Origin: Streptomyces chryseus
GTDB lineage: Bacteria; Actinomycetota; Actinomycetes; Streptomycetales; Streptomycetaceae
Assembly (NCBI RefSeq): GCF_014650755.1
Contig: NZ_BMVO01000015.1
Location: 62,001 to 126,000 of the forward strand
Direction of reading: 5' to 3'
Length of the DNA: 64,000 bases
This document shows, in pieces, positions 44,189-53,149 of this stretch. Both the position numbers and the translations under genes were made by a program. The notes beneath the pieces are model-generated. The model did not search any database and was not told the origin of the DNA. It saw only the letters and a program-made list of their open reading frames with translations. How positions within the stretch are numbered: the first letter of the stretch is position 1; the number at the start of each line of letters is the position of its first letter.

Positions 44189-44229
44189 CCCGAAGGCCGC
44201 CCCCTCGTGGTGAGGGGGCGGCCTTCGGG
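44189..44229 (-). terminator. Terminator of hflX
   Basis: A perfect 18-bp stem (44189-44206 with 44212-44229) with a 5-nt loop, 42 bp past the hflX stop on the minus strand. Confidence 0.85.
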
Positions 44230-44271
44230 TCTGCTCGGTTCCGGTACGAACGGCTCCGGAGCGGGCTGCGG

Positions 44272-45771
44272 TCAGTGAGCCGCCGGTACGTACGGCGCCA
44301 GGTCCGCCGCCAGCTCCTCGTGCACCCGCACCTTGATCAGCGTGCCGTCACCGGTGTGCTCCTCGGAGAGCACCTCGCCGTCGGCGTGCGCCCGCGAGAT
44401 CAGCCCGCCGTGCGTGTACGGCACGAGCGCCTCGATCTCGACGGCGGGCCGGGGCAGCTCGGAGTCGATCAGCGCCAGCAGCTCCGCCATGCCCGCGCCC
44501 GTACGGGCCGACACGGCGATCGCGTGACGCTCGATGCGCAGGAGCCGCTGGAGGACGACCGGGTCCGCGGCGTCCGCCTTGTTGATCACCACGATCTCGG
44601 GCACGTCCACCGCGCCGACATCGCGGATCACTTCGCGTACGGCCGCCAGCTGCTCCTCCGGCGCCGGGTGCGCGCCGTCCACCACGTGCAGGATCAGGTC
44701 GGAGTCGCCGACCTCCTCCATGGTGGAGCGGAACGCCTCGACCAGGTGATGCGGCAGGTGCCGCACGAACCCGACCGTGTCGGCGAGGGTGTAGACCCGC
44801 CCGGTCGGCGTCTCCGCCCGGCGCACGGTCGGGTCGAGGGTGGCGAACAGCGCGTTCTCCACCAGCACACCCGCGCCCGTGAGGCGGTTGAGCAGCGAGG
44901 ACTTTCCGGCGTTGGTGTATCCGGCGATCGCGACCGAGGGCACCTTGTTGCGCTTGCGCTCCTGGCGCTTGATGTCGCGGCCGGTCTTCATCTCCGCGAT
45001 CTCCCGGCGCATCTTCGCCATCTTCTCGCGGATCCGTCGCCGGTCGGTCTCGATCTTGGTCTCACCGGGACCACGGGTGGCCATACCGCCGCCACCACCG
45101 GCACCGGCGCCGCCCATCTGCCGGGACAGCGACTGACCCCAGCCGCGCAGCCGGGGCAGCATGTACTGCATCTGCGCGAGCGCGACCTGCGCCTTGCCCT
45201 CCCGGGACTTGGCGTGCTGGGCGAAGATGTCGAGGATCAGGGCGGTGCGGTCGACCACCTTGACCTTGACGACGTCCTCGAGGTGGATGAGCTGGCCGGG
45301 GCTGAGCTCACCGTCGCAGACGACGGTGTCGGCACCGGTCTCGATCACGATGTCACGCAGCTCGATCGCCTTGCCCGAGCCGATGTACGTGGCCGGGTCG
45401 GGCTTGTCACGGCGCTGGACGACGCCGTCGAGCACGAGGGCTCCCGCGGTCTCCGCGAGGGCCGCCAGCTCCGCCAGCGAGTTCTCGGCGTCGAGCACGG
45501 TGCCTGAGGTCCAGACACCGACCAGCACCACACGCTCCAGGCGCAGCTGCCGGTACTCGACTTCGGTTACGTCTTCGAGCTCGGTGGAGAGGCCGGCCAC
45601 ACGTCGCAGCGCGGCGCGGTCGGAGCGCTCGAACTGGTCGCCGTCCCGCTCTCCGTCGACTTCGTAGCTCCAGGCGACGTCCTCTTCCATCAGGGCATCG
45701 GCCCGAAGGCTCTCGGTCACGTTCTCCGTGAAGCTCTGTGCGTCCTTGGAAGCGGAAGAAGAGGAGGTCAT
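44272..45771 (-). CDS. hflX: Ribosome-associated GTPase HflX
   Basis: 499 residues. The N-terminal HflX domain (VGVWTSGTVLDAENSLAELA, YIGSGKAIEL, CDGELSPGQLIHLED) and the Gly-rich GGAGAGGGGGMATRGPGETKIETDRR linker precede the GTPase domain: G1 GYTNAGKSSLLNRL, G3 DTVGFVRHLPHHLVEAFRST, G4 NKAD. HflX splits stalled or hibernating 70S ribosomes, notably under heat and antibiotic stress. The start ATG 45771 follows AAGGA. The gene ends at a strong hairpin and appears monocistronic. Confidence 0.94.
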   Translation of the reverse strand: MTSSSSASKDAQSFTENVTESLRADALMEEDVAWSYEVDGERDGDQFERSDRAALRRVAGLSTELEDVTEVEYRQLRLERVVLVGVWTSGTVLDAENSLAELAALAETAGALVLDGVVQRRDKPDPATYIGSGKAIELRDIVIETGADTVVCDGELSPGQLIHLEDVVKVKVVDRTALILDIFAQHAKSREGKAQVALAQMQYMLPRLRGWGQSLSRQMGGAGAGGGGGMATRGPGETKIETDRRRIREKMAKMRREIAEMKTGRDIKRQERKRNKVPSVAIAGYTNAGKSSLLNRLTGAGVLVENALFATLDPTVRRAETPTGRVYTLADTVGFVRHLPHHLVEAFRSTMEEVGDSDLILHVVDGAHPAPEEQLAAVREVIRDVGAVDVPEIVVINKADAADPVVLQRLLRIERHAIAVSARTGAGMAELLALIDSELPRPAVEIEALVPYTHGGLISRAHADGEVLSEEHTGDGTLIKVRVHEELAADLAPYVPAAH

Positions 45772-45985
45772 TGGATCCTTACGTCGATAGGAATCAGGTT
45801 ACGCCGGTCACAACGCGTGACGTGGCCGGAAGATTCCCGCGGGTGCGGAGATCCCCGGCCCGGCAGCGCCGTGGGCCCGTTGATAGTGGCACGCCGCGCA
45901 CCGGGCCGTCACTCCGGTTTATGCCCGCTTCCCGTCCCCTCGCACCTGCCGCCGCCCAGTCTCTGCCGCCCGGGCGCCGCCGGCC

Positions 45986-47476
45986 CTATCCCCGGGCCGG
46001 GCCGGCCTTGGCCGACGTCGTGGCCGCCTCGGTGCGCCAGTCAGGGTGCCCGGGCATCGCCGGCGTCTTCTTCCCGTACAGCCACTCCTTGAAGAAGGCG
46101 GTGAGGTCCCGGCCCGCGACCTCCGACGCGAGGCCGGTGAAGTCGGCGGTCGTCGCGCTGGCGTCGCGGTGGTCACCGACCCAGCGGCGCTCCAGCTGTC
46201 CGAAGGCCTCCTTGCCGATCTCCTGGCGCAGCGCGTACAGCACCAGGGCGCTGCCGTCGTAGACGACCGGCCTGAAGATGCTGATCTTCTTGCCCGGCGC
46301 GGGACCGCGGGGAGCGGCGGGCGGGCCGCCCTGGGCCCGCATGGCGTCCGACTGCGCGTACGCCTGGCGCATCCTCGCCTCCAGCGGACGCTTGGCGTGG
46401 TCCTCGGCGTACCGCGCCTCGTACCAGGTGGCGTGCCCTTCGTTGAGCCACAGGTCGGACCAGGAGCGCGGCGAGACGCTGTTGCCGAACCACTGGTGCG
46501 CCAGCTCGTGGACCATGATCGAGTCGACGTACCAGGCGGGCAGGTCGGAACGGGTGAACAGCGACCGCTCGAAGAGCGACAGCGTCTGGGTCTCCAGCTC
46601 GAAGCCCGTCTCGGCGTCGGCGACGAGCAGCCCGTACGCCTCCAGCGGGTAGCGGCCGATCTGCCGCTCCATCCACTCCAGCTGCCCCGGCGTCTTCTTC
46701 AGCCACGGTTCGAGCCGCGCCCGGTCGGCGGTGGGCACGACGTCGCGTACGGGAAGGCCGTTCGGCCCGTTCCTGCGCACGACGGTCGACCGGCCGAGCG
46801 ACACCTGTGCGAGCTCGGTCGCCATGGGGTGGCTGGTCCGGTACGTCCAGGTGGCTCCGCCCGCGGCCTTCTCGGCCCCTCCCACGGGCAGCCCGTTGGC
46901 GACTGCCGTGACGCCCCGCGGAGCGGTGACGCGGAACGTGAAGAGCGCCTTGTCGGCGGGGTGGTCGTTGCACGGGAACACCCGGTGCGCCGCGTCGGCC
47001 TGGTTCGCCATGGCCAGTCCGTCGCGCGTGCGCACCCAGCCTCCGTCCGGGCCCTCCTTGGGCTGGGGGTCGCTGGTGTGCCGGACGGTGACGCGCAGCG
47101 GCCACCCCTCGTAGACCGGTGCGCCGGGGGTGACGATCAGGTCCTCCCCCGCCGTCTCGAACGCCGCGCGTTCGCCGTTCACCTCGACCGACGCGACGGC
47201 GCCGCGCGAGAAGTCCAGGTTCACGCGGTCGAGCCGCTCGGTGGCCACCGCGTCGATCTTCGTGACGGCGTCCAGGGGCTTGCTGTTGCTTCCGGAGTAC
47301 GTGAAGGAGATGTCGTACGCGCGCACGTCGTATCCGGGGTTCCCCAGGTGCGGGAACAGCGGATCGCCGATGCCGAGCGCCACCGGTGGTGCGGGGGCGG
47401 GCACGGTCGCGGCGACGAGGGTGGCCGCCGCGGCGGCCAGCAGGGCGGCACGCAGGCGCCTGGAGGTGATCAGCAT
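45986..47476 (-). CDS. Secreted M1-family zinc metallopeptidase
   Basis: 496 residues. A signal peptide (MLITSRRLRAALLAAAAATLVAATVPA) indicates export. The zinc site is HELAHQWFGNS followed 18 residues later by the third ligand Glu in LNEGHATWYE. GFELETQTLSLF replaces the classic GAMEN exopeptidase motif, as in short bacterial M1 members. It lacks the large C-terminal domain of aminopeptidase N. It probably trims peptides outside the cell. The ATG start lies at 47476. Confidence 0.9.
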   Translation of the reverse strand: MLITSRRLRAALLAAAAATLVAATVPAPAPPVALGIGDPLFPHLGNPGYDVRAYDISFTYSGSNSKPLDAVTKIDAVATERLDRVNLDFSRGAVASVEVNGERAAFETAGEDLIVTPGAPVYEGWPLRVTVRHTSDPQPKEGPDGGWVRTRDGLAMANQADAAHRVFPCNDHPADKALFTFRVTAPRGVTAVANGLPVGGAEKAAGGATWTYRTSHPMATELAQVSLGRSTVVRRNGPNGLPVRDVVPTADRARLEPWLKKTPGQLEWMERQIGRYPLEAYGLLVADAETGFELETQTLSLFERSLFTRSDLPAWYVDSIMVHELAHQWFGNSVSPRSWSDLWLNEGHATWYEARYAEDHAKRPLEARMRQAYAQSDAMRAQGGPPAAPRGPAPGKKISIFRPVVYDGSALVLYALRQEIGKEAFGQLERRWVGDHRDASATTADFTGLASEVAGRDLTAFFKEWLYGKKTPAMPGHPDWRTEAATTSAKAGPARG

Positions 47477-47612
47477 GGCCTACCGCTATCAGCGCCGGAC
47501 GGGGCCTCCGTGACGGCACGCGTGGTTCCCACTCGAAAGAGCGGCGCGTTCGATCAGGCGGAGGCCCGGCCGTGCCGGGCGCGGCCACGCCCGCCCGGCG
47601 GCACGGGTTCCG

Positions 47613-49736
47613 TCAGGCGGTGGCGGGGCGCTGGGCGCGGCTCACGTCGTACACGCCGGGCACCGCGCGCATCGCGCGCATCAGCGCGGGCAGCTGCGCG
47701 GCGTCGGGGAGCCGGAGCGTGTACGTGTGCCGTACGCGCTGCTCGCTCGGCGGTTCGACGGTGGCCGAGACGACCGCCGCGCCCGCGGTGGCGATGGCCT
47801 CCGTCAGGTCCGCGAGGAGCCGCGGGCGGCCGAACGACTCGGCGACCAGCGTGACCCGGCAGCCGCCGGTGTTCAGCCAGCGCACGCTCACCGGCTCTCT
47901 CCCGCGCGCCCGCATCCGCCCCACGGCGGGGCACTCCTCGCGGTGCACGGTGACCGCGCCGCCGCGCACCGCGAAGCCCGTGACGGCGTCGGGCGGTACG
48001 GGCGTACAGCAGCCGGCGAGCCGTACGGTCGCGTCCGGCAGGTCCACGACGGCGTTGCCGGCGATCCGGCGCACCAGCGTGCCGACGCCGGGGGCCCGGC
48101 CGTCCGCGCTCTCCTGGGGCCTGGGCCCCGGCGGCCGGCCGGTGGCTCCCGCCGGGGCGGGCACCTCGGTCTGCGGATGGGCGGAGAGCCAGCCGGTGAT
48201 GGCGATGCGCGCCGCGGGCGTGCGGGCGTGGTCGAGCCACTCGGGCAGGGGGCCGGAGCCGATGTCGAGGGCGAGGAGGGGCTGCACCGTGTCACCGTCG
48301 CTCAGCACCGTACTGAGCGTCGCCAGGCGGCCGTTGACCCGTGCGCCGATGCACCGGTGCGCCGCTTCGCCGTACTGCGCGTACGCGGCGTCCACACAGC
48401 TGGCGCCGGCCGGCAGCCCCAGCGTGCCGCCGCCCGGGCGGAAGACGGTGATTTCACGGTCCTCGGCGAGGTCCGCGCGCAGGGACGTCCAGAAGGTGTC
48501 GGGGTCGGGCGTGGACTGCTGCCACTCCAGCAGCCGCGAGAGCCAGCCGGGCCGGGTGGGGTCGGCGCGCACCCCGTCGTCGGCCGTCTCGGCGTCGTCG
48601 GTCGGTGCGTACGGGTTGCCCAGGGCGACGACGCCCGCCTCCGCCACCTTGTGCATCTGGTGCGTACGGATGAGGATTTCGGCCACCTCGCCGTCCGGGC
48701 TGACGACGGCCGTGTGCAGCGACTGGTAGAGGTTGAACTTGGGCGCCGCGATGAAGTCCTTGAACTCGGAGACGACCGGCGTGAAGCAGGTGTGCAGTTC
48801 GCCGAGTACGCCGTAGCAGTCGGCATCCTCCGCGACGAGGACCAGGAGCCGTCCGAAGTCCGTGCCGCGCAGTTCGCCGCGTTTCAGCCTGACCCGGTGG
48901 ACGGAGACGAAGTGGCGCTGCCGGACCAGGACTTCGGCGGACAGGCCCGCGTCCCGCAGCACCCTCCTGACCTCTTCGGCGATGACGTTCAGGGGATCGC
49001 CCGTGCCGGCGTCCGCCGCGATGAGCGCGCGGGTGCGCTCGTACTCCTCGGGGTGGAGGATCGCGAAGACCAGGTCCTCCAGCTCGGTCTTGAGGGCCTG
49101 TACGCCGAGCCGTTCGGCGAGCGGGATCAGCACGTCGCGGGTGACGCGGGCGATCCGGGCCTGCTTCTCGGGGCGCATCACGGTGAGGGTGCGCATGTTG
49201 TGCAGCCGGTCGGCGAGCTTGATCGACATGACCCGCACGTCGTTTCCGGTGGCGACGAGCATCTTGCGGAACGTCTCGGGCTCGGCGGCCGCGCCGTAGT
49301 CGACCTTCTCCAGCTTGGTCACGCCGTCGACGAGGAAGCAGACCTCTTCGCCGAACTCCGACCGGACCTGGTCGAGCGTCACGTCGGTGTCCTCGACGGT
49401 GTCGTGCAGCAGCGCCGCCGTCAACGTGGTGGTCTCGGCGCCGAGTTCGGCGAGGATCAGCGTCACGGCCAGCGGATGCGTGATGTACGGCTCGCCGCTC
49501 TTGCGCATCTGCCCGCGGTGCGACGACTCGGCCAGTACGTACGCCCTGTGCAGGATGCTCAGGTCCGCGTCGGGATGGTGGGCGCGGTGGGCGTCCGCGA
49601 CGTGGCCGATCGCGTCGGGCAGCCGGTCGCGCGACGTGGGACCGAGCAGGGCGACCCGGCCGATCCTGCGGAGATCGAGCCTGGTGCGGCCACGCCTGCG
49701 ACTGGTGGCGCCTGGATTGGCGGCCTCTGCACTCAT
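47613..49736 (-). CDS. rshA: RelA/SpoT homologue (RSH), RshA-like
   Basis: 707 residues starting at ATG 49736, after GGAGG. The N-terminal HD hydrolase is well conserved: His-73 region, HPLAV, HD at 111-112 in LLHDTVEDT, and KLADRLHNMRTL. The synthetase domain has FKDFIAAPKFNLYQSLHTAV but its catalytic motifs diverge: the RPKHxYSIxRKM segment reads VRQRHFVSVHRVR. TGS (EITVFRPGGGTLGLPAG) and ACT domains complete the protein. S. coelicolor has RelA plus RshA; position near dapF and hflX points to RshA. It controls ppGpp, and here may act mainly as a hydrolase (inference). Confidence 0.85.
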   Translation of the reverse strand: MSAEAANPGATSRRRGRTRLDLRRIGRVALLGPTSRDRLPDAIGHVADAHRAHHPDADLSILHRAYVLAESSHRGQMRKSGEPYITHPLAVTLILAELGAETTTLTAALLHDTVEDTDVTLDQVRSEFGEEVCFLVDGVTKLEKVDYGAAAEPETFRKMLVATGNDVRVMSIKLADRLHNMRTLTVMRPEKQARIARVTRDVLIPLAERLGVQALKTELEDLVFAILHPEEYERTRALIAADAGTGDPLNVIAEEVRRVLRDAGLSAEVLVRQRHFVSVHRVRLKRGELRGTDFGRLLVLVAEDADCYGVLGELHTCFTPVVSEFKDFIAAPKFNLYQSLHTAVVSPDGEVAEILIRTHQMHKVAEAGVVALGNPYAPTDDAETADDGVRADPTRPGWLSRLLEWQQSTPDPDTFWTSLRADLAEDREITVFRPGGGTLGLPAGASCVDAAYAQYGEAAHRCIGARVNGRLATLSTVLSDGDTVQPLLALDIGSGPLPEWLDHARTPAARIAITGWLSAHPQTEVPAPAGATGRPPGPRPQESADGRAPGVGTLVRRIAGNAVVDLPDATVRLAGCCTPVPPDAVTGFAVRGGAVTVHREECPAVGRMRARGREPVSVRWLNTGGCRVTLVAESFGRPRLLADLTEAIATAGAAVVSATVEPPSEQRVRHTYTLRLPDAAQLPALMRAMRAVPGVYDVSRAQRPATA

Positions 49737-49921
49737 GGGCACCTCCGGCAGCGTCGACCGGCGGTGGACGGGTGGACCCGCGTCCCGGCCGGTGCTTGAT
49801 GCTACCGAGCCCACCACGCCCCGCAGTCCCGCTCTCGCTCTGCGTGAACCGGATCACCCATTCGAGCGAAGCTGGGGATGGTGCCCGTTTCCCGCTGGTC
49901 GTACGGCCGTGGGGCCGGTGC

Positions 49922-50809
49922 CTACGAGTGCCCGGCCAGCCAGTCGGCGTCGAGGACTCCCTCGGCGACGATCACCGCGGGCCCGGTCATCTCGACGGCG
50001 CCGTCGGGCCGCTCGGTGATCACCAGACGGCCGCCGGGGAGGTCCACGGCGTACGCCACGGGCTCGCCGGTGACGGCGGGGTCGGCGCCGTCCCTGCGGG
50101 CCGCGGCGACGGCCACGGCGCAGGCTCCCGTGCCGCAGGAGCGGGTCTCGCCCGAACCGCGCTCGTGCACGCGCATGGCGACGTGGCGCGGGCCGCGGTC
50201 GACGACGAACTCGACGTTGACGCCGTCGGGGTACGCGGCGGCGGGGCTGAAGGGCGGGGCGGTGAACAGGTCGCCGGCGTGGTCCAGGTCGTCGACGAAG
50301 GCGACGGCGTGCGGGTTGCCCATGCTCACGTTGCGGGCGGGCCATTCACGGGCGCCCACCGAGACCGTCACGTCGCCCTCGGGCAGGACGGCCCGGCCCA
50401 TGGAGACGGTGATGTCGCCGGCGTCGCCGGCGGCTCCGGCCTTGGCGATGTGCACCTGCTTGACGCCGCCGCGCGTGGCGACGGCCAGGTCGCCCTCGCC
50501 GACGAGGCCGGCGTGCTGGAGGTAGCGGGCGAAGACGCGCACGCCGTTGCCGCACATCTCGGCGATCGAACCGTCCGCGTTGCGGTAGTCCATGAACCAT
50601 TCGGCCGCGTCGGCCATCGACCGGGCGTCGGGATGCGCGGCGGACCGTACGACGTGCAGCACGCCGTCGCCGCCGATCCCGGCCCTGCGGTCGCAGAGTC
50701 TCGCGACGAGGGAGGCGGGCAGGTCGACGGCGTTGTCCGGGTCCGGGACGATCACGAAGTCGTTCTCGGTCCCGTGCCCCTTGAGGAAGGCGGTCTGCGA
50801 GGTGCTCAC
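49922..50809 (-). CDS. dapF: Diaminopimelate epimerase
   Basis: 295 residues. It interconverts LL- and meso-diaminopimelate for lysine and, in other bacteria, peptidoglycan; Streptomyces walls use the LL form, so the enzyme mainly feeds lysine. The two catalytic cysteines are in AEMCGNGVRVFARY and ETRSCGTGACAVAVAA. Substrate-binding KGHGTENDFVIV and VSMGNPHAVAF are present. Length is normal. The start is at 50809, next to a small gap from the membrane-protein gene. Confidence 0.95.
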   Translation of the reverse strand: MSTSQTAFLKGHGTENDFVIVPDPDNAVDLPASLVARLCDRRAGIGGDGVLHVVRSAAHPDARSMADAAEWFMDYRNADGSIAEMCGNGVRVFARYLQHAGLVGEGDLAVATRGGVKQVHIAKAGAAGDAGDITVSMGRAVLPEGDVTVSVGAREWPARNVSMGNPHAVAFVDDLDHAGDLFTAPPFSPAAAYPDGVNVEFVVDRGPRHVAMRVHERGSGETRSCGTGACAVAVAAARRDGADPAVTGEPVAYAVDLPGGRLVITERPDGAVEMTGPAVIVAEGVLDADWLAGHS

Positions 50810-50843
50810 GGCGTCAATCGTACGGGCCGGGTACGACAGCCGG

Positions 50844-51281
50844 TCAGCGGAGGCGGGCCACGCGCCAGACGGCGAGGGCGACGAGGCCGGCGCCCACGAC
50901 GACGTAGAGCGCGATCATCCGCCAGTCGGAGCGCTTGCCCGACTCCCTGGACGGCAGGCCGGGCCAGGTGTGTCCCACGCGGCGGGCGGCCATCATGCCC
51001 CAGCCGGCGGCGCAGCAGCTGATCAGCAGTCCCAGCATGGCGACGACCGCTCCGCCGTCGCCGAACTCGAAGGCCAGGGGGAAGGCGAACATCAGGGAAC
51101 CCATGGCGGCGAGCCCCACGATCGGCGCGAGCTGCCAGATCCGCAGGCGTGGCTGCGGGCGCAGCTCGACCTCGACCTCGGGGCCCGCGACACTCCCGGG
51201 CCCCCCGTCCTGCTCGTCGGGCCCGTCGGGGCTCAATCGGTCCGGTTCGTCCTGCGTTGTGTCACGAGGGCCGGCTTCCAT
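50844..51281 (-). CDS. Small membrane protein, hypothetical
   Basis: 145 residues if started at ATG 51281 (nine bases after GGAGGG); a GTG two codons upstream and a long open frame to 51383 also exist. An acidic Asp/Glu/Pro-rich N-terminus is followed by a basic stretch (RPQPRLRIWQ) and three hydrophobic segments (APIVGLAAMGSLMFAFPLAF, GGAVVAMLGLLISCCAAGWGMM, MIALYVVVGAGLVALAVW). I know no function. It lies between miaA and dapF on the same strand and is probably cotranscribed with dapF. Confidence 0.75.
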   Translation of the reverse strand: MEAGPRDTTQDEPDRLSPDGPDEQDGGPGSVAGPEVEVELRPQPRLRIWQLAPIVGLAAMGSLMFAFPLAFEFGDGGAVVAMLGLLISCCAAGWGMMAARRVGHTWPGLPSRESGKRSDWRMIALYVVVGAGLVALAVWRVARLR

Positions 51282-51387
51282 CGCCACGCGCCCTCCCAAC
51301 TTGGACTCACTGGTCGATCGAAGCTTGATGATGGCACGCGTCCGGGCACCGGAATGACGGGCGGAGCGTCCCGATGCCATCACGTGA

Positions 51388-52332
51388 TCAGGCTGTGACC
51401 GCTCGTTCGACCAACGCCAGAGCCCGACGCGGGAGTTCCGCCCGGTCGTCGGCCGCGCCGCTCAGCCAGTGCACCCGGGGGTCCCGGCGGAACCAGGAGT
51501 CCTGGCGGCGCGCGAAGCGTTTGGTGGCGCGCACGGTCTCGGCGCGCGCCTCTTCCTCGGTGCACTCCCCCGCCAGCGCGGCCAGCACCTGCTGGTACCC
51601 CAGGGCGCGGGCCGCCGTGCGCCCCTCCCTGAGCCCCCGCGCCTCCAGGGCGCGCACCTCGTCCACAAGGCCCGCTGCCCACATCCGGTCGACCCGTACG
51701 GCGATGCGCTCGTCCAGCTCCGGGCGGGCCACGTCGACGCCGATCTGGACGGTGTCGTAGACGGAGTCGGGACCGGGCAGATTGGCCGTGAACGGCTTCC
51801 CGGTGATTTCGATCACTTCGAGGGCGCGGACGATGCGCCGGCCGTTGCTCGGCAGGATCGCGCGCCCCGCGTCGGGGTCGGCGGCGGCGAGCCGGGCGTG
51901 CAGGGCGCCGGGGCCCCGTAGTTCCAGTTCCTCCTCCAGGCGGGCCCGTACGGCCGGGTCCGTGCCGGGGAACTCGAGCGCGTCGATGGCGCCGCGCACG
52001 TACAGCCCGGAGCCGCCGACGAGGACGGGCGTACGGCCCTCGGCGAGCAGCCGGTCGATCTCCGCGCGGGCGAGCCGCTGGTACTCCGCGACGCTCGCCG
52101 CCTCGGTCACGTCCCAGATGTCGAGGAGGTGGTGCGGGATGCCGCCGCGCTCCTCGGGCGTCAGCTTGGCGGTGCCGATGTCCATCCCCCGGTAGAGCTG
52201 CATGGAGTCGGCGTTGACGACTTCCCCGCCGAAATGCCGGGCGAGGGCGACGCCCAGATCGGACTTTCCGGCTGCCGTGGGGCCGACAACGGCGATGACC
52301 CGCGGTGCGGGAGCTGCAGTTCTCACTCGCAC
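51388..52332 (-). CDS. miaA: tRNA dimethylallyltransferase MiaA
   Basis: 314 residues. It transfers dimethylallyl from DMAPP to N6 of A37 in tRNAs reading UNN codons. The P-loop is GPTAAGKSDLG, followed by NADSMQLYRGMDIGTAKLT, PHHLLDIWDV, LVGGSGLYVRG and RRIVRALEVIEITG. Two in-frame GTG codons (52332 and 52326) can start it; neither has a strong ribosome binding site. Its product is the substrate of MiaB, encoded 2 kb away. In Streptomyces MiaA affects translation of bldA-type (UUA) codons and hence development (published for S. coelicolor, as I recall). Confidence 0.94.
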   Translation of the reverse strand: MRVRTAAPAPRVIAVVGPTAAGKSDLGVALARHFGGEVVNADSMQLYRGMDIGTAKLTPEERGGIPHHLLDIWDVTEAASVAEYQRLARAEIDRLLAEGRTPVLVGGSGLYVRGAIDALEFPGTDPAVRARLEEELELRGPGALHARLAAADPDAGRAILPSNGRRIVRALEVIEITGKPFTANLPGPDSVYDTVQIGVDVARPELDERIAVRVDRMWAAGLVDEVRALEARGLREGRTAARALGYQQVLAALAGECTEEEARAETVRATKRFARRQDSWFRRDPRVHWLSGAADDRAELPRRALALVERAVTA

Positions 52333-52509
52333 AGTCTCGCAAACCCCACGCCCCCTCCCCGAACGAGTTACGTGACGGCACGCGGCCGGGTTCGTTGCCT
52401 GTTGCGAGGTTCCGGCCGCCGGTTTACGGACCGGCGCCCCCGGGCGGTGCGAGGAGACGCTCCGGTCGGGCGCGGGATTTCGCCCACACGAGTAAGGTAT
52501 GGAGCAGAT

Positions 52510-52752
52510 ATGGGCGTTTTTGCACGGTTTAGCCGCAAGTCCAAGGGAGCCGCTGAGGCGTCAACCGAGGAGGCGAAGGCCGCCACCGGGACGGCCGACA
52601 CTCCGGAGGAGACCGCCGCGGAGGAGCCGGAAGGCGGGGCCCAGAAGGCCGCCGAGGCTTCCGACGCCGGCGCGGACAACGTGGAGATCCCCAAGCAGCA
52701 GTCCGCGGACGAAGCGGCGGACAATGGGGCCGGAGAGAGCGCCCGTCAGTAG
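52510..52752 (+). CDS. Small acidic hypothetical protein
   Basis: 80 residues starting at ATG 52510 after GGAG. MGVFARFSRKSKGAAEAS is followed by an acidic, Ala/Glu-rich disordered tail (EETAAEEPEGGAQKAAEASDAG). Similar Streptomyces proteins are sometimes labelled gliding motility protein without evidence; I do not support that name. It sits 25 bp upstream of an antitoxin-like gene, and the two share the short N-terminal MG(V/F)(F/L) start, so they form a pair. Confidence 0.7.
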   Translation: MGVFARFSRKSKGAAEASTEEAKAATGTADTPEETAAEEPEGGAQKAAEASDAGADNVEIPKQQSADEAADNGAGESARQ

Positions 52753-52777
52753 TCCCCCGAAGAAGCGAAGGTGTTCC

Positions 52778-53050
52778 ATGGGCTTCCTGGATTCGTTGAA
52801 GGCCAAGCTTGCTCCTGCGAAGGACAAGGTCTCGGACCTCGCGCAGCAGCACGAGGGCAAGATCGAGCAGGGTCTGAACAAGGCCGCCAAGGCGGTCGAC
52901 AGCAAGACCAAGGGCAAGTACAGCAGTCGGATCGAGTCGGGCACGGGCAAGGCCAAGCATGCCCTGGATCGCATCGCGCACAAGGACGACGGGCCCGGCG
53001 GAACCGGAGGCACCGGCACCACGCCGCCGCCTCCCCCTCCGGCGGTCTGA
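52778..53050 (+). CDS. MT0933/Rv0909-like antitoxin family protein
   Basis: 90 residues starting at ATG 52778. MGFLDSLKAKLAPAKDKVSDLAQQHEGKIEQGLNKAAKAVDSKTKGKYSSRIESG matches the actinobacterial MT0933-like antitoxin family (PF14013), a short amphipathic helix-rich protein. A Gly/Pro-rich tail ends PPPPPPAV. No toxin (for example an Rv0910-like START/SRPBCC protein) is adjacent, so it may be an orphan or act otherwise. A perfect 16-bp hairpin follows the gene. Confidence 0.8.
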   Translation: MGFLDSLKAKLAPAKDKVSDLAQQHEGKIEQGLNKAAKAVDSKTKGKYSSRIESGTGKAKHALDRIAHKDDGPGGTGGTGTTPPPPPPAV

Positions 53051-53079
53051 CGCCCGGCCTTCTGATCAGCGGCGACGGT

Positions 53080-53116
53080 GGACGGCCGTGGAGCGCTTCC
53101 CGCTCCACGGCCGTCC
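53080..53116. terminator. Bidirectional terminator hairpin
   Basis: A perfect 16-bp stem (53080-53095 with 53101-53116) and a 5-nt loop between convergent genes. Confidence 0.85.
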
Positions 53117-53149
53117 CCGTGCGTGCGCGTGAGGGCTGGGCCGGTCGCC

